A DNA stretch of 64,000 nt from Comamonadaceae bacterium OS-4. Lineage in GTDB: Bacteria > Pseudomonadota > Gammaproteobacteria > Burkholderiales > Burkholderiaceae_C. This document shows, in pieces, positions 6,957 through 17,962 of this stretch. The stretch's first letter is position 1; each line of letters opens with the position of its first letter. A program made the translations under genes and the position numbers. Under the pieces are notes generated by a model. The model searched no databases. It was not told where the DNA came from and saw only the letters and a list, made by a program, of their open reading frames with translations. The stretch is from NCBI GenBank assembly GCA_027924025.1, contig AP026970.1, positions 2,068,501-2,132,500 of the forward strand, written 5' to 3'.

Positions 6957-9785
6957 ATGCCCTACTCCGACATCTCCGCGCTCACGGTGAGTAAGCCCGC
7001 TGCTTGGCTCATGGGTTTGCCCCCATGGGCCGCCAATGGTGTGTGCGCATTGAGCTACCTGGGGGTAGCGGTGCTCATGCACCTGCTGTTTGCGCTGCCG
7101 CATCCCCTCCCGGTTGCGGGCTCAGCGGCAGCGGGGGTGGCGGTAGCGGGTGCGCTGATGTGCGGTCGCCAAATGCTGCCCGGCTTATGGCTCGCCCGCT
7201 TTGCCTGGGACTTGTGCCTGAGCGACGGCAACCCCGATCACCAGGCACTCTGGCTGGCCGCGTTGGGGGCCACCGCGCTGGTGATCCAGACCGAAGTGGC
7301 AAGGCTGGCTGTGCTGGTCCTACAAATTTTGCCCAGCAAATTGCGTCGTTTGCGCAAGAGCATGCAGATTGCCGGCGCTGGCTTGCTGGGTGCCGGTATC
7401 GGCACCGGGGTGTATCTGCTGGGTCTGGCCTTTCTGCCCGCCGCCCCCTCGGTCAGCCACTGGGGCCTGCAGGCGGCGGCCCTGTTGTTGCCTGAATGGG
7501 CGGGCATTGCGATGGTGTTGCCCATGACCATTCTTTGGCTTCAAGATGACAGCTGGCGTGAAGCGCGCAAATGGCGCGTCACCTTCTTGGTCGGATTGGC
7601 CGCCGCCTTGACCCTGGCACTCACCGCACGGGCGCTGTGGACCGATGAGCGCTTGACCCTGGCCCGCCTGCAAGACTCCAACACCGCCCTCGCCCAACGT
7701 ATCACCACCGATTTGCACAGTGTCGAAACCTCAGTAGCTATCTTGCAAAGCCATTTGCGAACCAGCTTGCGGACGCAACCCGAGGATTTTGCGGACATGG
7801 CAGCCGCCATCCGCGCCGGCTCCCCCCATGTTCAAGCCCTGAGCTGGAACCCGCTGGTGGCCGATGCTGACCGAGCGCCCTTCGAGGCCCGCCTTCGCAA
7901 GGCCTATGGCCCGGACGCCGGCTTGCGGGATCGCATGGCAGACGGCACTCTGGTGCCCAGCGTGCAGGCAGCTTTCTATGTGGCAGTGGAGCACATCGCC
8001 CCACTCGAGCTCAACCGACCAGCGCTGGGCCTGAACATCCATGCCAACCCGGTGCGCCGCGACGCCATCGACCAGGCGATTGCCACAGGCCGGCCCGCCA
8101 CAACAGCCCGGGTCCAGCTCGCCCAAGAGAATGGCAAGTCATGGGGTGCGCTGTACCTGAGCCCACTCTACGACGCGGCACCCGGGGCCGGCACGCGCTT
8201 GCCGCTCGGGTTTGCTGTGGCGGTGTTGCGCATGGAGAGCCTGGTGGGCAGCGTGATTGCCGCACTGCGATTTAGCCAATTCAGGGTCCCGGATGGCAGC
8301 GCAAGCGGCCCGGAAGTGGTGGCCTACCGTTTTGTGGACCAAACGCCCTCTACCAACGGCCAACTCCTCTTTGAAGACAGCACCGTACTGGCGCCCCCCA
8401 TCCGCAACCCCTTGCACACCTGGCCCTTATTGGCGCTGCCGGCACCGGGGCCCAGTGCCGAGGTAGTGTCGTTCAGCGACCGCCAATACCGCTTCGAGGC
8501 ACAAGCCAGCGGCCACTTCTGGCGTCAGCAACTCAGCAAAACCCCGTTTCTTGCGATGGCGGTGGGCATCTTTTTCACCTGGGTGACGCTTGCAGCTAGC
8601 TTAGTGCTCAGTGGCTCTACCCAGTTGCTCACCCTTGCGGTGGAAAGGCGCACCCGAGAATTGCAGGCCACAGACGCCGCGCTGCAGCACACCAACCTGC
8701 GCTTGGAGCAGCAATCGGTGCAACTGCGATCAGTGCTAGAGGCCACCGATCAGGGCTACATGGGCTTTGATGCCGACGGCCTGCTGGTACTGGGCAATGA
8801 CAAAGGGTTCGAGCTGATCGCCCTGCCCGCGGGCGAGGATCGGCAGAGCTATGTCACGGTGGCACGCCATATCGGGCGCAATTTTCAACTGGCGCAGGCC
8901 CAGGCGCTGTCCGTCACCCAGAGCATGCTCAGCGTGCGCAACCACAAGCAACACCATGTGTACCGGGATCTGATACCGGCCCGAGCGGACTTGCCTGCGC
9001 GCTACCTGGACATGCGCATCCATGCGTTTGAAGACCCCCAGCTGAGCACTATCGTGCTTCTGCACGACACCACGCCGGAGGTACAACTCGAACGCTCCAA
9101 GTCGCAATTCATGTCGTTTGCGGCCCACGAAATCCGCACCCCACTGACCGTGATCCACGGTTACGCAGACCTGCTGGCCACGCGTGAGCAAAGTGCCGCC
9201 ATGGCGAAAGAGATGGGCCAGCACATCTTGCGCAAGTCCCAGGGACTGAACCAATTGCTGCAGCGCATGCTGGACTTGTCAGAAATGGATCTGAACGGCC
9301 TCGATGTGAAGCGCACCCGCAACACCGATCTCGGGGCCCTGTGTGCCACTGCCGCGCGCCTTCTGGACCTGCCAGAAGGGCGTGAACCACCGGTGCTGGT
9401 CCACCACGACCCGATCCCTTGGTGCCGTGTCGACCCGGTCGCGCTCACCACGGCAGTAAACGAGTTGCTGCATAACGCCTATGCCTTCAGCCCACAGGGC
9501 ACGCAGGTCACCCTGACCGTAGGGCCGCTGAACGACGACGCAGACAACCCGGGTGGTGTGCGGATACGCGTGCAAGACCACGGCCAAGGCATGACCCACG
9601 AGGTGCAACAGCACATCTTCGAGCGCTTCTACCGGGCAGACAGTTCGGGCAAACACCCCGGCTTCGGGCTAGGTCTGAGCACCGCCAAATTGATCGCAGA
9701 CCTGCACAAGGCCCGACTCAGCATTGAAAGCACACCGCAGTCAGGCACGGTGGTTTCTATCGAGATCCCCCAGGGGGACATTTAA
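6957..9785 (+). CDS. Membrane-bound sensor histidine kinase (MASE1-like, CHASE, PAS, HisKA, HATPase)
   Basis: A 942-residue two-component sensor. Residues ~20-225 hold about seven hydrophobic segments resembling a MASE1 integral-membrane sensor. Residues ~250-520 look like an extracytoplasmic CHASE domain (WNPLVADADRAPFEARLR near 297), closed by a further membrane helix at ~528-553. A coiled coil (~555-590) leads to a PAS-like domain (~590-705). The kinase core has H-box FAAHEIRTPL with His724, N-box NELLHN (835-840), G1 DHGQGM (874-879) and G2 GFGLGL (902-907). All catalytic motifs are intact. No response regulator is encoded nearby, so it is an orphan kinase; signal and partner are unknown. 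Confidence 0.88.
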   Translation: MPYSDISALTVSKPAAWLMGLPPWAANGVCALSYLGVAVLMHLLFALPHPLPVAGSAAAGVAVAGALMCGRQMLPGLWLARFAWDLCLSDGNPDHQALWLAALGATALVIQTEVARLAVLVLQILPSKLRRLRKSMQIAGAGLLGAGIGTGVYLLGLAFLPAAPSVSHWGLQAAALLLPEWAGIAMVLPMTILWLQDDSWREARKWRVTFLVGLAAALTLALTARALWTDERLTLARLQDSNTALAQRITTDLHSVETSVAILQSHLRTSLRTQPEDFADMAAAIRAGSPHVQALSWNPLVADADRAPFEARLRKAYGPDAGLRDRMADGTLVPSVQAAFYVAVEHIAPLELNRPALGLNIHANPVRRDAIDQAIATGRPATTARVQLAQENGKSWGALYLSPLYDAAPGAGTRLPLGFAVAVLRMESLVGSVIAALRFSQFRVPDGSASGPEVVAYRFVDQTPSTNGQLLFEDSTVLAPPIRNPLHTWPLLALPAPGPSAEVVSFSDRQYRFEAQASGHFWRQQLSKTPFLAMAVGIFFTWVTLAASLVLSGSTQLLTLAVERRTRELQATDAALQHTNLRLEQQSVQLRSVLEATDQGYMGFDADGLLVLGNDKGFELIALPAGEDRQSYVTVARHIGRNFQLAQAQALSVTQSMLSVRNHKQHHVYRDLIPARADLPARYLDMRIHAFEDPQLSTIVLLHDTTPEVQLERSKSQFMSFAAHEIRTPLTVIHGYADLLATREQSAAMAKEMGQHILRKSQGLNQLLQRMLDLSEMDLNGLDVKRTRNTDLGALCATAARLLDLPEGREPPVLVHHDPIPWCRVDPVALTTAVNELLHNAYAFSPQGTQVTLTVGPLNDDADNPGGVRIRVQDHGQGMTHEVQQHIFERFYRADSSGKHPGFGLGLSTAKLIADLHKARLSIESTPQSGTVVSIEIPQGDI

Positions 9786-9792
9786 GAGAAAT

Positions 9793-9846
9793 CAGGCTCT
9801 AGCGCCCGTTTGATCTGCGCAATAAGCTATATTTTTATAGCAAACA
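9793..9846 (+). repeat. Intergenic hairpin repeat, copy 3
   Basis: It contains TCTAGCGCCCGT, CTGCGCAA, AGCTAT and TATAGCA in the same order as the other copies. It lies directly after the sensor kinase stop codon, in the convergent gap before the ybbA gene end. Confidence 0.7.
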
Positions 9847-9898
9847 GCTGCCGGCGTAGGTGCTTACGCGGCGGGCGTGTCGGCGCAAAATCCGCCCA

Positions 9899-10585
9899 TC
9901 AGGCGGCCACCGCCTCAGGAACGACCTTGCCGGCTTCGATCAAAATCCGCCGGTCGCAACGGGCAGCAATGCTGCGGTCATGCGTCACCAATACCAGTGT
10001 GGTGCCCTGTTCGCGGTTGAGGTCGAACATCAGCTCCATGATTTTTTCGCCGGTGGCGAAATCCAGACTGCCGGTGGGTTCGTCGGCCAGCAAGACTGCG
10101 GGCTTGACTACAAACGCACGGGCCAGCGCCACCCGCTGCTGTTCGCCGCCGGACAGCACCTTGGGGTAGGAGTTCAAGCGCTGCGACAGGCCCACGCGGG
10201 AGAGCATTTCGGTTGCCGCAGATCGGGCGTCTTTACGGCCATCGAGCTCCAATGGCAGCATGACGTTCTCCAGCGCGGTGAGGTTGCCCAGCAACTGAAA
10301 GCTCTGAAACACAAAACCCACCTGGCGGGCGCGCAGTGCGGCACGGGCGTCTTCATCCAGCGCAAAAATGTCTTGCCCGGCGACCCGCACGGTGCCGCCG
10401 GTCGGCGTATCCAAGCCGGCAATGATGGAGAGCAAGGTGCTCTTGCCGGAACCCGATGCCCCCACAATGGCTGCGGTCTCACGGGTATTGAGTGCAAAAT
10501 CGATGTCACGCAGGATCTCCAGCGTGCCGGTGGAATCAGTCACCGCCTTGAAAACATGCTCAACCGAAATAATGGAATCACTCAT
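9899..10585 (-). CDS. ybbA: ABC transporter ATP-binding protein (YbbA/LolD-like)
   Basis: ATPase subunit of the MacB/LolD-type ABC exporter family, 228 residues. Walker A GASGSGKST at 42-50, Q-loop FVFQSF (91-96), signature LSGGEQQ (144-150), Walker B VLLADEP (164-170) and the switch His in VTHDR are all intact. The divergent neighbour is a TesA-type thioesterase, the arrangement of ybbA and tesA in E. coli, which supports the YbbA assignment. In E. coli the permease gene ybbP follows ybbA; here no permease is present on either side, so the membrane partner must be encoded elsewhere. The ATG at 10585 has GAGAGAG upstream and overlaps the start codon of tesA on the opposite strand. Confidence 0.85.
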   Translation of the reverse strand: MSDSIISVEHVFKAVTDSTGTLEILRDIDFALNTRETAAIVGASGSGKSTLLSIIAGLDTPTGGTVRVAGQDIFALDEDARAALRARQVGFVFQSFQLLGNLTALENVMLPLELDGRKDARSAATEMLSRVGLSQRLNSYPKVLSGGEQQRVALARAFVVKPAVLLADEPTGSLDFATGEKIMELMFDLNREQGTTLVLVTHDRSIAARCDRRILIEAGKVVPEAVAA

Positions 10586-11249
10586 GGGGCTCTCTCTAGT
10601 TCGTCGACACTGTATCTCGGTACTCATTCTGGCCTCTTTTGCAGGGCTAAACCCGGCGATGGCGAAGGATGCGGCACCCCGGGCAGCCAACGGCGCCAAG
10701 ATCCTGATTGTGGGTGACTCCTTGAGTGCCGAATATGGCCTCAAACGCGGCACCGGCTGGGTGGCACTCCTGGAACAGCGCTTGGGTCAGGAAAAGCTGG
10801 CCGCAACCGTGGTGAACGCCAGCATCAGCGGCGACACCACCTCCGGAGGGCGCTCGCGCCTGCCGGCGCTGTTGGCCCAGCACAGGCCCACCGTGGTGGT
10901 TATCGAGTTAGGGGGGAACGACGCATTACGCGGCCTGCCCCTTACCCTGACCCAGGACAACCTGACCGCAATGACACGCGCAGCCCAACAGGCGGGCGCC
11001 AAAGTTTTGTTAGCGGGGATGCAGGTGCCGCCCAACTATGGGCAGGACTACACCCAACGATTCAGCGAGACCTTTGCCACGGTTGCCAAGAGCACCAAGG
11101 CGGCCTTGGTGCCGTTTTTACTCAAAGGCGTGGCCGATGGGCCCAACGCGGCGGCCATGTTTCAAGCGGACCGGATTCACCCGCGGGAAGAAGCCCACCC
11201 CACGATTCTGAACACCATGTGGCCGGCAATAAAAAACCTCCTCGAATGA
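10584..11249 (+). CDS. tesA: Arylesterase / acyl-CoA thioesterase I, SGNH hydrolase
   Basis: Periplasmic GDSL-type esterase (TesA/ApeA family), 221 residues. Signal peptide ends near NPAMA at residue 27. SGNH blocks: GDSLSAEYGL with nucleophile Ser46, SISGDTTSGG with the block II Gly, GGNDALRG with the block III Asn, and the catalytic Asp196 and His199 in DRIHPREEAHP. The ATG at 10584 gives a good signal peptide; an in-frame ATG at 10572 is an alternative. Either start lies within or overlapping the divergent ybbA gene, so the promoter must sit inside ybbA. The 3' end contains one arm of a hairpin that can serve as a terminator for the convergent small gene. Confidence 0.92.
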   Translation: MGLSLVRRHCISVLILASFAGLNPAMAKDAAPRAANGAKILIVGDSLSAEYGLKRGTGWVALLEQRLGQEKLAATVVNASISGDTTSGGRSRLPALLAQHRPTVVVIELGGNDALRGLPLTLTQDNLTAMTRAAQQAGAKVLLAGMQVPPNYGQDYTQRFSETFATVAKSTKAALVPFLLKGVADGPNAAAMFQADRIHPREEAHPTILNTMWPAIKNLLE

Positions 11250-11267
11250 CGTGCACTTGGGGAGGTT
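11231..11267 (-). terminator. Probable intrinsic terminator of the lysine-rich small protein gene
   Basis: Read on the minus strand, AACCTCC (11267-11261) pairs with GGAGGTT (11241-11235) across a 19-base loop and runs directly into six T residues. It lies inside the last codons and stop of the convergent tesA gene. The long loop lowers confidence. Confidence 0.5.
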
Positions 11268-11297
11268 GTCCGGGATCGGGCGGCCACGCCGCCAAAC

Positions 11298-11486
11298 TCA
11301 AGCCGCTGGAGTTTCGGCGCTAGGAGCGGCACCGTCGGCAGCGGCCAATTCAGCCGCCTCGTTGGGCGTTAACTCAGGCTCATCACCTGTCTTGCGCTCG
11401 GCTTTTTGCTTGAGCTTTTCCTCTTTTTTCTTCTTTTTAGCCAGTTCTTTCTGACGTTTTTCGTATCCGTAGTTGGGTGTTGCCAA
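11298..11486 (-). CDS. Small lysine-rich protein of unknown function
   Basis: A 62-residue protein starting MATPNYGYEKRQKELAKKKK, then a strongly charged Lys/Glu helix and an acidic, alanine-rich tail (ELTPNEAAELAAADG). Similar short proteins with the ATPNYGYEKRQKE start occur in Burkholderiales as far as I recall; none has a known role to me. The basic helix followed by an acidic tail suggests nucleic-acid or ribosome contact, which is only a guess. Start codon is TTG, with GAAAG about nine bases upstream. A hairpin with a T-run follows, so the gene may be its own transcription unit. Confidence 0.7.
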   Translation of the reverse strand: MATPNYGYEKRQKELAKKKKKEEKLKQKAERKTGDEPELTPNEAAELAAADGAAPSAETPAA

Positions 11487-11532
11487 AGTGTGCTTTCGTT
11501 AATTGGAGCCACTTTACCACCTCGGCCTGCGC

Positions 11533-12381
11533 TCACGCAGGCGGGCTGCTGTTTTCGAGGCTATCACTCGGGCTTTCCTGCCCCGGCCATTGCACCGACG
11601 CCCGATAGGCATGCCATGTTGCGTGGCCCAACAAGGGCCCCACCACCAACAAGCCCGCATGCCATGGCACCATCAGCGCCCCCACCAACAAACCGCTGAG
11701 CAAGGCCCCCCACCACAGCATGACGCCCAGGTTGCACAGAAACACCTCGATGCTGGTGATCGCAGCAAACACCGCATCGGTGTCGCGGTCAAGAATCATG
11801 GGAATGGACACAACGCTCAAGGCAAACACCAGCAAGGCGAACCCGCCACCGACCACACCATAAGCCATCACGAACTCGAGATTGTCCGGGTTGAACACGG
11901 CTTGGACTACGCCTGTCGTCGATGGCATGCCGGTATTGAAAAACACGGCAAACACTACCAAAGAGGCTCGCCCCCACAGGAGCTCCAGCACAATCAAAAC
12001 GAGAACTAGCATCGCCATACTGCCCAAATGCTGGTCCCAGCAGGTGATGGAGCCGCCCAAAGAGGCGGGTGTACCTGCCTCACGCCGGCGACTCACTTCA
12101 TACAAGCCCATGGCGAGAAAGGGGCCGACCAACAAGCAGCCCGAAGCGATCGTCATGGTGTATTCGGGGCTGCTGCGGAATACGGCACCCAGCACCAAGG
12201 CCATTGTGGTGAACGCGACACCATAAAACAAGGCGATTCCGGGATGGGCCTGCATATCCTGCAGACCGCGAAACAACCACTGCAAAGGCGCGCCCCATGC
12301 CAAGGTCGCCACAGACTTGCGGGGCGCTTCTGACGGTGGGGGAATGTAGGGTGCCGGTTCGGCATCAAGCGGCGAGGTCAT
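11533..12381 (-). CDS. DUF2189-type multi-pass membrane protein
   Basis: A 282-residue inner-membrane protein of the DUF2189 family, function unknown. A proline-rich hydrophilic N-terminus of about 30 residues is followed by six predicted membrane spans, among them ALFYGVAFTTMALVLGAVF, MLVLVLIVLELLWG and LLVFALSVVSIPMIL. The C-terminal signature GHATWHAYR near residue 260 is typical of the family. It lies alone between the lysine-rich small gene and the cystathionine beta-lyase gene, with 52 bases to the latter. Confidence 0.82.
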   Translation of the reverse strand: MTSPLDAEPAPYIPPPSEAPRKSVATLAWGAPLQWLFRGLQDMQAHPGIALFYGVAFTTMALVLGAVFRSSPEYTMTIASGCLLVGPFLAMGLYEVSRRREAGTPASLGGSITCWDQHLGSMAMLVLVLIVLELLWGRASLVVFAVFFNTGMPSTTGVVQAVFNPDNLEFVMAYGVVGGGFALLVFALSVVSIPMILDRDTDAVFAAITSIEVFLCNLGVMLWWGALLSGLLVGALMVPWHAGLLVVGPLLGHATWHAYRASVQWPGQESPSDSLENSSPPA

Positions 12382-12433
12382 GGGAGCAGCGTACGCCCTC
12401 CTCCATGCCCTGCCTACTCAGGAAAACACGCAG

Positions 12434-13639
12434 TCAGCGCAATACCTCGAGCGCCTGTGCAATATCGGCTTGCAGATCAGCCACGTCTTCCAAACCAACC
12501 GAGAAGCGAACCAGCGTGCCGCGCAGCAAGTGCTCGGGCCAACCGGAGCGCATGGTTTCCAGCTCATAGGGCACTACCAAGCTGATAGGCCCGCCCCAGC
12601 TGTAACCAAGCTTGAACAGGCGCAGCGCATCGCAGAAGGCATCCACCTCGGCTTGGGTGAAGCGTGGATCCAACATCACACTGAACAGACCGGCTGCGGT
12701 CCCGACCTCGCCTCCGGTCAGTGCCTTCCAATGGCTGTGACCAGGCGACTCCGGCAAGGCCGGATGCAGGACTTGCACAAACTCGGCTTGGGTCTGTGCC
12801 CAAGCAGCCAGCGAGCGCGTAGCGGCATCGTGGGCTTTGTAGCGGAGGTCGATGGTCGGCAATGAGCGGAGCACCATCTCCACGTCATTCATACCCACAC
12901 CGATTCCAAAGCGCATATGGGTGAGCTTGAGCTTGAGGTGCAGGCCCGGATTGCGGGTGATCACACTGCCCATGAGGACGTCGCCACCCCCACTGGGGTA
13001 TTTGGTCAGTGCATGGGCGGAGATATCGACGCTGACTCGCTCCGCCGCACCCGGCACCAAGTCAAACGGGCAGAACGCCAGGCCAGCGCCCCAGGTGTTG
13101 TCGAGTGCAGTGCACACCCGGCGCCGCTGGCAGATGCGCACCATCTCCACCAAATGGGGAAACTCAAGGCTGACGGACCCTGCCGCCTCCAACCACACCA
13201 GCTTGGTCCGGCTGGAGATCTGGGCCTCCAAGTCTTCCGGGTCCATCGGGTTGTAGTACTGATGGGTAATGCCCCAACCTTGCAGCTCGCCTTCTACGAT
13301 GGCCTTGTTGGGGCCATACGCATTGTCCGGAACCAACACCTCATCGCCACTTTTGAGCAGCGACATGGCCACCAAACCCAGTGCAGCCAGGCCACTGGGA
13401 ACCAACAGGCATTCGTCGCCGCCCTCCAGGGTGGCGAGGCGCTCCTCCAGCGCATAGCTGGTGGGCGTGCCATGCAGCCCGTAGGTGTACGCCGACTTGT
13501 CTTTCCATTCGCGACTGCGCATGGCTGCCACGCTCGGGAAGAAAACCGTTGAGGCCTTGAACACACCCGGTTGGGGCGCCTCGAAACCAGCCGGCGGCTG
13601 GTAAGGATGGTGAATGAGGTGAGTGATCCGGTCGGTCAT
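12434..13639 (-). CDS. metC: Cystathionine beta-lyase (PLP-dependent Cys/Met metabolism enzyme)
   Basis: Splits cystathionine to homocysteine, pyruvate and ammonia in methionine synthesis, using pyridoxal phosphate. The 401-residue protein has YGLHGTPT (53-60) for the active-site Tyr and phosphate contacts, SGLAALGL, the PLP-binding Asp region ALDNTWGAG (178-186) and the Schiff-base lysine Lys213 in AHALTKYPSGGGDV. The C-terminal SVGLEDVADL is standard for the family. Cystathionine gamma-synthase or related sulfhydrylases share these motifs; the overall sequence fits beta-lyase best. It is followed upstream by the phosphoribosyltransferase gene on the same strand with a 27-base gap. Confidence 0.85.
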   Translation of the reverse strand: MTDRITHLIHHPYQPPAGFEAPQPGVFKASTVFFPSVAAMRSREWKDKSAYTYGLHGTPTSYALEERLATLEGGDECLLVPSGLAALGLVAMSLLKSGDEVLVPDNAYGPNKAIVEGELQGWGITHQYYNPMDPEDLEAQISSRTKLVWLEAAGSVSLEFPHLVEMVRICQRRRVCTALDNTWGAGLAFCPFDLVPGAAERVSVDISAHALTKYPSGGGDVLMGSVITRNPGLHLKLKLTHMRFGIGVGMNDVEMVLRSLPTIDLRYKAHDAATRSLAAWAQTQAEFVQVLHPALPESPGHSHWKALTGGEVGTAAGLFSVMLDPRFTQAEVDAFCDALRLFKLGYSWGGPISLVVPYELETMRSGWPEHLLRGTLVRFSVGLEDVADLQADIAQALEVLR

Positions 13640-13666
13640 GCAACTACGCCAGCAACAAACAATGCG

Positions 13667-14191
13667 TCAAACGCTCCACTTTTGAATCAGCTGCTGCGGA
13701 CGCAAAGAGTCGTAGCTTTCAAACGGCTGGTGAATCCAAGGGTTGGTCGGCAGGAACTCGACGGAGTAGTCGGGTGTGAACACGCTAACAGCCTTGGTCC
13801 AAATTACCGCGCTGCGCAGCTCGGTGATCGGGGCGTAGTTGTTACGCAGCTGGTTGATCACCGCATTCAGGGTGTGGCCGGAGTCGGCCAAGTCGTCTAC
13901 CAGCAACACCCGGCCTGCGATCTCACCCTTGGGGGTGGTGATGTAGCGGGCGATATCAAGGTTGCCTTGCTGGGTACCGGCTTCGGCGCGGTAAGAGCTG
14001 GTCGACATGATGGCCAAAGGCTTGTCAAACACCCGGGAAAGAATGTCACCGGGACGCATGCCACCGCGGGCCAGACACAAAATTGTGTCGAACTCCCAGC
14101 CGGACTGGAAAACCTTGATGGCCAGCTTTTCGATGAGGTTGTGGTACTCGTCGTAGCTTACATAGAGGTGTTTACCGTCTTCAGTCAACAT
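13667..14191 (-). CDS. Purine phosphoribosyltransferase (hypoxanthine/xanthine-guanine type)
   Basis: Type I phosphoribosyltransferase of 174 residues, probably salvaging hypoxanthine, xanthine or guanine with PRPP. The PRPP-binding motif VLLVDDLADSGHT lies at 95-107 and the pyrophosphate loop ARGGMRPG at 41-48. The gene follows purA on the same strand, fitting a purine-metabolism context. An ATG at 14191 is preceded by an in-frame TTG; the ATG is preferred. The start region overlaps a copy of the intergenic hairpin repeat. Substrate choice cannot be read from the sequence. Confidence 0.85.
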   Translation of the reverse strand: MLTEDGKHLYVSYDEYHNLIEKLAIKVFQSGWEFDTILCLARGGMRPGDILSRVFDKPLAIMSTSSYRAEAGTQQGNLDIARYITTPKGEIAGRVLLVDDLADSGHTLNAVINQLRNNYAPITELRSAVIWTKAVSVFTPDYSVEFLPTNPWIHQPFESYDSLRPQQLIQKWSV

Positions 14192-14250
14192 CAAATTGCT
14201 CCTAAAAGGATAGCTGCTTGCGCAGTATTTACGTGGGCTAGAGGCATAAA
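14191..14250 (-). repeat. Intergenic hairpin repeat, copy 4
   Basis: On the minus strand it reads CCTCTAGCCCACGT, ACTGCGCAAGCAGCTATCC and TTAGGAGC. It fills the gap between purA and the phosphoribosyltransferase and ends at the ATG of the latter, so it forms that gene's 5' untranslated region. Confidence 0.7.
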
Positions 14251-14264
14251 ACGCATAAAACAGC

Positions 14265-16801
<2,537 letters not shown>

Positions 16802-16856
16802 GGAATTGAGGGGAGGCTGTTAAAACGGAGATTTTACCGGCCTTGCGCCCTAAATT

Positions 16857-17048
16857 TCAGGAGAGCACCCACCAAATGCTGACTAAACCCATAACGATGC
16901 TGCACAAGCCATAGAAGCGTATCTGGCCATCCTGCAACTGCAAGAGCTGCTCAAACAGCTTGCGCCACCCGCGGGGTGATGCAAAAGGAAACAAACCCTC
17001 AAGCACCAGCACAAGGGCCAGTGCTATCCAAAACGTGTCTCCACTCAC
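16857..17048 (-). CDS. DUF2065 small membrane protein (YjeT-like)
   Basis: A 63-residue protein with two hydrophobic helices (about residues 7-24 and 44-62) separated by RGWRKLFEQLLQLQDGQIR. It belongs to the DUF2065/YjeT family, function unknown, which regularly sits between hflC and hisZ or purA. Start is GTG, two bases after the hflC stop codon, so it is probably translated with hflKC. Role at the membrane together with HflKC is possible but unproven. Confidence 0.85.
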   Translation of the reverse strand: MSGDTFWIALALVLVLEGLFPFASPRGWRKLFEQLLQLQDGQIRFYGLCSIVMGLVSIWWVLS

Positions 17049-17050
17049 GT

Positions 17051-17953
17051 TTATTTCTTGATCGCTGGAGCGTTGCCGCCCCCATTGCGGAAGGTCTTGA
17101 AGAACTCAGAACCATTCGGATCAAGCACCATCACGTCGCTCTTGTTGGTGAACGTGGATTTATAGGCCTCGAGGCTGCGGTAAAACTGTGCGAACTGTGG
17201 ATCTTTGCCAAACGACTCGGCGTAAATGCGCGCAGCCTCGGCATCGCCCTCGCCTTTGATCTTTTGTGCATCACGGTAGGCATTGGCGATGGTAATTTCA
17301 CGCTGACGGTCAGCGTCCGCACGGATTTTTTCACCCTCGGCGGCACCTGTTGAACGTAGTTCGTTGGCGACGCGTTTGCGCTCAGCCTCCATCCGGCGGT
17401 AGACCGATTCCGTAATAGCCTCTACATAATCGACGCGGGTGATGCGGACATCCACCACGTCCACACCCCAAGGCTTGGAGCCACGCACCTTGTCGAGCAC
17501 TTCAGCTTTGACGTCGGCCATCAGCGCTTCGCGCTTGAGCGAGAGCAATTCTTTCACGGTGCGCTTGTTGATCTCTTCCTGGAATGCGTTGCGCACCACC
17601 CGGTTGAGTTGGCTCGCACCGGCACCTTCATTCAAGCCCACATTGCGGATGTACTCCGAAGGCTCGGTGATGCGCCAACGCACATACCAGTCGATGACGA
17701 CGCGCTGCTTCTCAGCAGTCAACATCGGCTCGGCATCGGTGCTGTCGAGCGTCAGCAAGCGCTTGTCAATGTACGACACGTTTTGGAAGGGTGGTGGCAG
17801 CTTGAAGTTCAGACCGGGCTCGGTAATCACGTCTTTGATCTGGCCCAGTGCATAGACCACACCAAACTGGCGCTGGTCCACCACAAACAAGGTCGAGCTC
17901 GCCAATGCCAAAAGCACCAGCAGCGAAGTAAAAATCAATCCAATGCGGTTCAT
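17051..17953 (-). CDS. hflC: HflC, SPFH-domain modulator of FtsH protease
   Basis: Partner of HflK in the membrane complex that surrounds and controls the FtsH protease. One N-terminal membrane anchor (GLIFTSLLVLLALASSTLFVV) is followed by the SPFH/Band 7 domain (QRQFGVVYALGQIKDVI onward) and a coiled-coil region with RMEAERKRVANELRSTGAAE. About 300 residues, the normal size. The ATG at 17953 has AGGA seven bases upstream; an ATG two codons earlier (17959) is possible. It follows hflK with less than ten bases between. Confidence 0.95.
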   Translation of the reverse strand: MNRIGLIFTSLLVLLALASSTLFVVDQRQFGVVYALGQIKDVITEPGLNFKLPPPFQNVSYIDKRLLTLDSTDAEPMLTAEKQRVVIDWYVRWRITEPSEYIRNVGLNEGAGASQLNRVVRNAFQEEINKRTVKELLSLKREALMADVKAEVLDKVRGSKPWGVDVVDVRITRVDYVEAITESVYRRMEAERKRVANELRSTGAAEGEKIRADADRQREITIANAYRDAQKIKGEGDAEAARIYAESFGKDPQFAQFYRSLEAYKSTFTNKSDVMVLDPNGSEFFKTFRNGGGNAPAIKK

Positions 17954-17962
17954 AGTCATGTC

